From positions 1 to 11,615 of the forward strand of contig JALRJA010000050.1 in assembly GCA_023255235.1 (NCBI GenBank): DNA of 11,615 bases. The letters are read 5' to 3'. The position numbers and the translations under genes are program-made. This DNA comes from Flaviramulus sp. (GTDB taxonomy: Bacteria; Bacteroidota; Bacteroidia; Flavobacteriales; Flavobacteriaceae). Below are positions 6,729 through 11,615 of this stretch, one piece after another (the stretch's first letter is position 1; every line of letters begins with the position of its first letter). Below the pieces are notes generated by a model. That model had not been told where the DNA came from, did no database searches, and was given only the letters and a program-made list of their open reading frames with translations.

Positions 6729-7874
6729 ATGAAAAAATTAATCCCCTTGTTTTTACTTTGTAGCACTTTCATAATAAAGGCACAAGTTAAATATGAAACT
6801 ATACAATCTTTAAAATTAGGAGCAGAACGCCAATTAAAAATTCAACTTCCTAGAGGTTATGACTCTAATGACGATAAAACATACCCTTTGTTTATAGTTT
6901 TTGATGGTGATTATATGTTTGAAGCCGTTGTGGGTAATGTAGATTATTTTTCTTATTGGAACGATATGCCAGAAGCCATTGTAGTTGGCGTAAATCAACT
7001 AAATAAACGATTTGATGATTGTTTATATTCTGAACAAAACTCGTTGCCTATTGAAACTGGTGCCGCTTTTTTTGAGTTTATAGGCATGGAACTTATTCCT
7101 TACATTGAAAAAACATACAAATCGGGGCGTTTTAAAATTGCCGTTGGACATGGTGAAACAGCCAATTTTATTAACTATTTTTTATTAAAACCCAACCCGC
7201 TGTTTCAAGGATATATATCTATTAGTCCAAATTTAGCTCCCAATATGCTTGATTATCTTCCAGAAGTATTAGGTAAAACCCAATCTAAAACTTTCTATTA
7301 TTTGGCAAATACTAATTCAGACACAGCGTCTATAAAGCAAATGACAGAAGCTCTTAACAAAGAACTATCAGAACTAAATAACAGTAACTGTAATTATACA
7401 TTTAAAAGTTTCCAAGAGCCTTCTCATTACGCCATTGCGGCCTACAGCATACCAAATGCCATAGACCATATATTTAAGGTGTTTCAGCCTATTTCAAAAA
7501 TAGAATATCAAGAAACCATTTTAAAGTTAGAAACATCACCTGTAACATATCTTGAAGAAAAATATGAATCCATTTACTCTTTATTTGGAATTAATAAACA
7601 CGTTTTAATTAATGACTTTAGAGCTATCTCATCTGCTATAGAAAAAAATAAAACATATAAATACTACGAACAATTAAGTAAAATAGCTCGCAAAGAATAC
7701 CCAAAAAGCCTGCTTAGCTTATATTATATAGGGCGTTTTTATGAAGAAACTGGCGAACCAAAAAAAGCCATGCGTAGTTATCAATCAGCATATATTATGG
7801 ATGAAATAGCCGGTATAACAAGAGATGAGGTTCTTGAAAGAGCTAATTCTATTAAACTTGACTTTGGATATTAA
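6729..7874 (+). CDS. Secreted alpha/beta-hydrolase (esterase D-like) with C-terminal TPR-like segment; nucleophile Ser apparently absent
   Basis: This 381-residue exported protein has a signal peptide of about 18 residues (MKKLIPLFLLCSTFIIKA, then Q), placing it in the periplasm or outside. Residues 21-250 fit the esterase D-like alpha/beta-hydrolase fold: PRGYDSNDDK at 41-50, a strand reading YPLFIVFDGDYMF at 52-64, IVVGV at 84-88, and the nucleophile-elbow strand KIAVGHGETANF at 136-147. In active relatives the elbow reads G-H-S-x-G. Here residue 142 is Gly (codon GGT at 7152-7154) and no G-x-S-x-G is present. A His at 233 (EPSHY) sits where the catalytic His is expected. Residues 331-360 resemble a TPR helix pair (LYYIGRFYEETGEPKKAMRS). 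The fold is fairly secure, but hydrolase activity is doubtful, and a binding role or a different nucleophile is possible. Its stop codon overlaps the radA start by one base, so the two are co-transcribed and possibly translationally coupled. Confidence 0.8.
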   Translation: MKKLIPLFLLCSTFIIKAQVKYETIQSLKLGAERQLKIQLPRGYDSNDDKTYPLFIVFDGDYMFEAVVGNVDYFSYWNDMPEAIVVGVNQLNKRFDDCLYSEQNSLPIETGAAFFEFIGMELIPYIEKTYKSGRFKIAVGHGETANFINYFLLKPNPLFQGYISISPNLAPNMLDYLPEVLGKTQSKTFYYLANTNSDTASIKQMTEALNKELSELNNSNCNYTFKSFQEPSHYAIAAYSIPNAIDHIFKVFQPISKIEYQETILKLETSPVTYLEEKYESIYSLFGINKHVLINDFRAISSAIEKNKTYKYYEQLSKIARKEYPKSLLSLYYIGRFYEETGEPKKAMRSYQSAYIMDEIAGITRDEVLERANSIKLDFGY

Positions 7875-9232
7875 TGAGACACGTTAAAACCGCTTTTTTT
7901 TGCCAGAATTGTGGCACTCAATTTGCAAAATGGCAAGGGCAATGTAATGCCTGTAAACAATGGAATACTATTGTTGAAGAAGTTATTGAAAAACCAGAAA
8001 AAAGTGACTGGAAAACAGAAACAACAAGAACAAAAAAAACACCTATACCATTACTTATTAACCAAATTGATACCACAAAAGAAATACGCTTAAACACCCA
8101 TGATGCTGAACTTAACCGTGTTTTGGGTGGCGGCATCGTGTTAGGGTCTTTAACACTATTAGGTGGAGAACCAGGCATAGGCAAAAGCACTCTTTTACTT
8201 CAAATAGCATTAAGGCTACCTTATAAAACATTGTATGTTTCTGGAGAAGAAAGCCAAAAGCAAATCAAAATGCGAGCAGAACGCATTCACCCAAGTAATA
8301 ACAATTGCTATATTCTTACCGAAACCAAAACTCAAAACATTTTTAAACAAATTCAAACCTTAGAACCCGATATTGTTATTATTGACTCTATTCAAACTCT
8401 TCATAGTGATTATATAGAAGCCTCATCTGGTAGTATTTCTCAAATTAAAGAATGTACCACAGAGCTTATTAAATTTGCTAAAGAAACTGCAACGCCAGTT
8501 ATTTTAATTGGGCACATTACAAAAGATGGTAATATTGCTGGTCCTAAAATTTTAGAGCATATGGTAGATACTGTTTTGCAATTTGAAGGCGACAGAAACC
8601 ATATATTTAGAATTTTAAGAGCTCATAAAAATAGATTTGGTTCTACCAAAGAGTTGGGTATTTATGAAATGCAAGGTTCTGGTTTGCGCGAAGTTTCCAA
8701 TCCTTCAGAAATATTAATTTCTAAAAAAGATGATGACCTTTCTGGTCATGCCATTTCTGCTACTTTAGAAGGTATGCGTCCATTAATGATAGAGGTACAA
8801 GCCTTAGTAAGCACCGCTGTTTATGGCACACCACAACGAAGCGCCACAGGGTTTAATGCCAAACGGTTAAATATGCTATTGGCCGTTTTAGAAAAACGAG
8901 CCGGATTTCGTTTAGCAGCAAAAGATGTGTTTTTAAACATAACAGGAGGTATTACCGTAGATGACCCTGCCATAGATTTGGCCGTTGTTGCATCAATTTT
9001 ATCATCAAACGAAGATGTGCCTCTTAAAAAAGATATTTGTTTTGCCGCCGAGGTTGGTTTATCTGGTGAAATTAGACCTGTTCAACGAATTGAACAACGT
9101 ATCATGGAAGCCGAAAAACTTGGTTTTAATACCATTTATATTTCAAAATATAATAACATATCGCTTAAAAACCCCGTTATTACTATTGAGTATCTCGCCA
9201 AAATTGAAGATTTGGTTAATAGCCTTTTATAA
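7874..9232 (+). CDS. radA: DNA repair protein RadA (Sms)
   Basis: RadA is a RecA-like ATPase of recombinational repair; known homologues act as a helicase that promotes branch migration and strand extension in recombination intermediates. The 452 residues match the family length. An N-terminal zinc finger has Cys10, Cys13, Cys24 and Cys27. The RecA-like core has Walker A GGEPGIGKST at 97-106, Walker B DIVIID at 166-171, and the RadA-specific KNRFG motif at 252-256. The C-terminal region, about 290-452, is the Lon-protease-like domain, with GGITVDDPAIDLAVV at 358-372. In the known RadA structure this domain is structural rather than proteolytic. No hallmark is missing. The ATG overlaps the stop of the preceding hydrolase gene (TAATG). 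A hairpin with a T-run follows the stop and may end transcription before the converging porin-like gene. Confidence 0.97.
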   Translation: MRHVKTAFFCQNCGTQFAKWQGQCNACKQWNTIVEEVIEKPEKSDWKTETTRTKKTPIPLLINQIDTTKEIRLNTHDAELNRVLGGGIVLGSLTLLGGEPGIGKSTLLLQIALRLPYKTLYVSGEESQKQIKMRAERIHPSNNNCYILTETKTQNIFKQIQTLEPDIVIIDSIQTLHSDYIEASSGSISQIKECTTELIKFAKETATPVILIGHITKDGNIAGPKILEHMVDTVLQFEGDRNHIFRILRAHKNRFGSTKELGIYEMQGSGLREVSNPSEILISKKDDDLSGHAISATLEGMRPLMIEVQALVSTAVYGTPQRSATGFNAKRLNMLLAVLEKRAGFRLAAKDVFLNITGGITVDDPAIDLAVVASILSSNEDVPLKKDICFAAEVGLSGEIRPVQRIEQRIMEAEKLGFNTIYISKYNNISLKNPVITIEYLAKIEDLVNSLL

Positions 9233-9239
9233 TTAAATC

Positions 9240-9282
9240 GGTTTATTTACTTAGTGAAAATTAGTTTGATAAGCCTTTTTTT
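9240..9282 (+). terminator. Candidate intrinsic terminator after radA, in the convergent gap
   Basis: GGTTTATT at 9240-9247 can pair with GATAAGCC at 9268-9275 over eight positions, two of them G-U pairs. An inner ACTTA/TTAGT pairing has one mismatch, and seven T residues follow at 9276-9282. The layout, a few bases past the radA stop and ahead of a converging gene, suits a terminator. The stem is AU-rich and therefore weak. On the other strand the same stem could serve the porin-like gene, though without a clean T-run. Confidence 0.5.
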
Positions 9283-10276
9283 AATTAACTGCTGGGCACT
9301 TACAATCATATCGTTTTGCTCTGCAATTAAAATTAAAACCTAAAGTTAATTGATGAAAACCACCATTGGTTAATACCACAGAATTTGTTTGATAGGTGTA
9401 GTTATAGGCAAACATAAAATTGTTAAAATCAACTCCTAAAATAGGTGTTATTTGTTGTAATTTTTGACTTCTAACTTGATTAGTACTAGTTAAATACTCT
9501 GCACCGTCTAAGCTCTGTCTGTATGAAACTCCTGCCCAAAGTTTTCCAAAATCCATTTGTTTATAAACTTTGGCATTTACATCTATGCTAGCTTCACTTG
9601 TTCCTTCTTTGTATTGAAACATAATAGATGGCTCATAACTCCACTCACTACCATATTTACTAAACACATTACCTACAGATGCTAAATAGCGTCTTAAATT
9701 GCTAGTTATTTCAATATCGTTATTAACACCAGCATTTTTTAAAACATTTTTAACGGTACCGTGAAAATAAAAATCTAAAAAATGGTATGAAAACCCAAAA
9801 TCTATATTAAAATTAGTTTCATTATTAATAATTGTTTGTATTGCAGGATCATTAAAAAAAGAAGTTTGATCTAATTGATACTGAATAAATCCGGCACTCA
9901 AACCAAAAGACAGCATGTTCAAATCGGCCTCACTTCTAGAAAACAGAAGGTGGTGTGCATAGGTAAGATAAGCCCCGTTTTGAGAATGATATCCATTTGT
10001 ATCAGTAAATAAAATAGCTCCTAAAGCAGATGGTGTTTCGCCAATTCTACCGTTTATACTCATTGTTAAAAGTTTAGGTGCATCTTCTACACCAAACCAT
10101 TGTTGGCGTCCTGTTAACCTAACCTTAGCGCAGTTTGCTGCACCAGCCATAGAAGGGTGAATTAAGTAATAATTATCGGTTAGATAGTCTGTATAAAGTG
10201 GTAGTCCTTCTTGTGAAAAACTCAAAAAACAAGACAGCGAAAAAAGTATTGTTAAAATAGTGTTTTTAAATTTCAT
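9281..10276 (-). CDS. PorP/SprF family type IX secretion system membrane protein
   Basis: This 331-residue predicted outer-membrane beta-barrel belongs to the PorP/SprF family. Members act with the type IX secretion system, typically anchoring or helping export partner proteins such as the gliding adhesin SprB. A signal peptide covers about 1-21 (ending CFLSFS, then Q). The mature N-terminus has the family pattern QEGLPLYTDYLTDNYYLIHP at 22-41, followed by SMAGAANCAKVRLTGRQQW, which is the classic start of this family. The rest alternates polar and aromatic residues as a barrel would, up to LTLGFNF. A short tail, NCRAKRYDCKCPAVN at 317-331, follows and carries three Cys; Cys49 is the only other Cys in the mature chain. 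Usually a gene for a large secreted protein with a type B sorting domain lies beside it, but none is seen here, so the partner is unknown. It is transcribed alone, convergent with radA and divergent from the Nfu gene. Confidence 0.9.
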   Translation of the reverse strand: MKFKNTILTILFSLSCFLSFSQEGLPLYTDYLTDNYYLIHPSMAGAANCAKVRLTGRQQWFGVEDAPKLLTMSINGRIGETPSALGAILFTDTNGYHSQNGAYLTYAHHLLFSRSEADLNMLSFGLSAGFIQYQLDQTSFFNDPAIQTIINNETNFNIDFGFSYHFLDFYFHGTVKNVLKNAGVNNDIEITSNLRRYLASVGNVFSKYGSEWSYEPSIMFQYKEGTSEASIDVNAKVYKQMDFGKLWAGVSYRQSLDGAEYLTSTNQVRSQKLQQITPILGVDFNNFMFAYNYTYQTNSVVLTNGGFHQLTLGFNFNCRAKRYDCKCPAVN

Positions 10277-10392
10277 AACCTTTTTATACTAAATAGATTC
10301 TGTTGTATTGCCTGTCAACTTTTCTTAAAAACTCTTCCCATATAAAACGGTTTTGTTTTAAAAAGTTTTTTTTAGAAATAGGGTACAGTTGC

Positions 10393-10400
10393 CAAATATA
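10393..10400 (-). promoter_or_regulatory. Candidate -7 promoter element for the PorP/SprF-like gene
   Basis: On the minus strand TATATTTG matches TAnnTTTG exactly. It lies about 117 bases upstream of the start codon, implying a leader of around 110 bases. No TTG is visible at -33. It is back to back with the plus-strand -7 element at 10425-10432. Confidence 0.4.
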
Positions 10401-10424
10401 TGGATAAGTAACGTTTTCTTTTAG

Positions 10425-10432
10425 TATTTTTG
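10425..10432 (+). promoter_or_regulatory. Candidate -7 promoter element for the Nfu-type gene
   Basis: TATTTTTG matches TAnnTTTG exactly and lies 16 bases before the ATG at 10449, giving a leader of about 10 bases. The bases between are A-rich, as is usual ahead of Bacteroidota start codons, and there is no Shine-Dalgarno. No TTG is present at -33. Confidence 0.5.
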
Positions 10433-10448
10433 CAAAAAATTAGCTGAA

Positions 10449-11348
10449 ATGAACACTTTTAAAGTTGTTATACAAAAAACAACAAATAATGCCATTGTTA
10501 AGTTTGAAATTAATCAATTTATAACTCAAAATCAAAGTTTTGAATTTAACAATATAGATGAAGCCAAATCGGCTCCTTTAGCAGAACAACTTTTCTATTT
10601 ACCCTTTGTAAAAAAAGTTTATATCTCTGGAAACTTTATAGCTGTTGAACGGTATGATATTATCAAATGGAGCGATGTTCAAGATGAGGTTGCAGAACAA
10701 ATTGAAGCCTACTTAAATGATGGTGGTGTTGTAATTGAAGATACTGCGTTAGGAAATAAAAAAGTGCCTGTTACAATATACGCAGAAAGCACTCCAAACC
10801 CATCTGTAATGAAATTTGTTGCCAATAAAAAACTAGTTCCCAGACTCTTTGAATTTACCTCTATTGATGATGCCAAACAAGCACCTTTAGCAACAGAATT
10901 GTTCCATTTTCCTTTTGTAAAAAGCGTTTTTATTGACCAAAATTATGTATCTATCACAAAATATGATATGGCTCAATGGCAAGACATTACCCTAGAGCTA
11001 AGAACGTTTATTAAAAACTATATTGAAAACGGAAAAGAGATTGTAGTACTTAATGAAACCCTAACAACTTCTAATGAACAACAAGATATAAATTTTGAAA
11101 CTCTTGACGATACCTCAAAACAAATTGTAAATATTCTAGAAGAGTATGTAAAACCAGCCGTTGCTAGCGATGGAGGTAACATTCAGTTTATAGCCTACAA
11201 TCCAGACAGTAAAAACGTAAGCGTATTACTTCAAGGTGCTTGTAGTGGTTGCCCATCATCTACTTTTACTTTAAAAAATGGCATTGAAAATATGCTAAAA
11301 GAAATGCTACCTGGAAAAGTTGACATGGTAGAAGCTATTAACGGATAA
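10449..11348 (+). CDS. Nfu/NifU-type iron-sulfur cluster scaffold with two N-terminal Nfu_N domains
   Basis: This cytosolic protein likely carries or assembles iron-sulfur clusters and passes them to target enzymes. The 299 residues form three parts. Parts one (about 1-95) and two (about 107-200) are related copies of the Nfu N-terminal domain. Compare FEFNNIDEAKSAPLAEQLFY at 31-50 with FEFTSIDDAKQAPLATELFH at 134-153, each followed by PFVK and then an I-x-x-Y-D-x-x-x-W segment. Part three (about 222-299) is the NifU C-terminal domain, with VKPAVASDGGNIQF at 234-247 and the cluster-binding Cys265-Ser-Gly-Cys268. Copy two keeps the family motif STPNPSVMKF at 114-123, while copy one has TTNNAIVKF in that place, losing both prolines. 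This two-copy form agrees with what I recall of flavobacterial homologues. The gene appears to have its own promoter, with a dodecin gene 81 bases downstream. Confidence 0.93.
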   Translation: MNTFKVVIQKTTNNAIVKFEINQFITQNQSFEFNNIDEAKSAPLAEQLFYLPFVKKVYISGNFIAVERYDIIKWSDVQDEVAEQIEAYLNDGGVVIEDTALGNKKVPVTIYAESTPNPSVMKFVANKKLVPRLFEFTSIDDAKQAPLATELFHFPFVKSVFIDQNYVSITKYDMAQWQDITLELRTFIKNYIENGKEIVVLNETLTTSNEQQDINFETLDDTSKQIVNILEEYVKPAVASDGGNIQFIAYNPDSKNVSVLLQGACSGCPSSTFTLKNGIENMLKEMLPGKVDMVEAING

Positions 11349-11429
11349 AATTTACATCTTTTTTAATTGTTTTTGTGGGAAAAAACCATTATTTTTATAC
11401 TCATTTGTTAACTTAAAACCCTAGATCTT

Positions 11430-11615
11430 ATGGCAGTATTAAAAGTAATTGAAGTTTTATCAAACTCTAATAAAAGTTGGGAAGATGCAACTAAAAAAGC
11501 TGTAAAACACGCTTCAAAAAGTTTAAAAAATATTCGTTCGGTTTATGTTCAAGATCAAAGTGCTAGTGTAAGTAACGCAGAAATAACTGAGTTTAGGGTA
11601 AATGTGAAAATCACT
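11430..11615 (+). CDS. Dodecin-family protein, C-terminus cut by window edge
   Basis: Sixty-two codons from the ATG at 11430 run open to the window end. Dodecins are usually about 65-70 residues, so only a few are missing. The sequence MAVLKVIEVLSNSNKSWEDA, then TKKAVKHASKSLKNIRS, then EITEFRVNVKIT has the dodecin pattern: a short strand, a helix with an S-W-E-D-A entry, and two long strands. Dodecins assemble into hollow 12-subunit shells that bind flavins or related molecules. Aligned by eye to the Halobacterium protein, the flavin-stacking Trp36 corresponds to Ser37 here and the flavin-contacting Gln55 to Arg56, so classic flavin binding may be altered. No clear -7 element is seen in the 81 bases before it, and it may be read through from the Nfu gene. 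Confidence 0.85.
   Translation, partial: MAVLKVIEVLSNSNKSWEDATKKAVKHASKSLKNIRSVYVQDQSASVSNAEITEFRVNVKIT

Noticed and set aside
7911..8190. Two small open frames (plus 7911-8093, minus 7918-8190)
   Set aside because: Both lie within the zinc-finger and Walker A region of radA and have low-complexity or shadow-like translations.
8985..9236. An 83-codon open frame in another plus-strand frame
   Set aside because: It overlaps the conserved C-terminal domain of radA and has no family resemblance.
10290..10318. TTGACA and TATTTA spaced by 17 bases on the minus strand, like an E. coli sigma-70 promoter
   Set aside because: The Bacteroidota primary sigma factor uses a different consensus (TTG and TAnnTTTG), so this match is probably chance; the TATATTTG at 10393-10400 fits better.
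11349..11429. Possible terminator hairpin (TGG/CCA with A- and T-runs) between the Nfu and dodecin genes
   Set aside because: The stem is only three to four pairs; the A/T runs are ordinary for this genome. No convincing promoter was seen there either.

Overview
This is an AT-rich, tightly packed chromosomal segment from a member of the Bacteroidota, almost certainly the family Flavobacteriaceae. The evidence is a PorP/SprF-family type IX secretion membrane protein, a DUF4270 lipoprotein, an Nfu scaffold with a duplicated N-terminal domain, start codons without Shine-Dalgarno sequences but with A-rich leaders, and several copies of the Bacteroidota -7 promoter element TAnnTTTG. I see no tRNA, rRNA, CRISPR, insertion sequence or phage gene. 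No gap between genes exceeds 200 bases.

Left block (1-4182, minus strand). Three genes read leftward with gaps of 24 and 52 bases, so they are probably one operon: a short glycogen-synthase-like protein, a 550-residue DUF4270 lipoprotein, and glmS, whose 3' end lies outside the window. GlmS commits fructose-6-phosphate to amino-sugar and cell-envelope synthesis. The glycogen-synthase-like protein is only half the usual length and lacks the ADP-glucose-binding loop, so it is probably not a normal glycogen synthase.

Middle block (4382-9232, plus strand). panC and panD supply the beta-alanine and ligation steps of pantothenate (vitamin B5/CoA) synthesis. They are followed by a multi-pass flippase-like membrane protein, a secreted alpha/beta-hydrolase-fold protein with a TPR-like tail, and radA, whose start codon overlaps the stop of the hydrolase gene by one base. 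The hydrolase has Gly where the nucleophilic Ser of the fold is expected.

Right block (9281-11615). A PorP/SprF-like outer-membrane protein gene converges on radA, and a hairpin with a T-run separates the two. It is divergent from an Nfu-type iron-sulfur scaffold gene, which is followed by a dodecin-family gene cut by the window end.

The layout looks like ordinary, probably conserved flavobacterial core genome, and I do not see a new mobile or defence system. The points worth following are several conserved-looking proteins that have lost a hallmark residue or domain (glycogen-synthase-like protein, hydrolase, dodecin), the unexplained DUF4270-glmS linkage, and two divergent promoter regions whose -7 elements face away from each other at very short distance.
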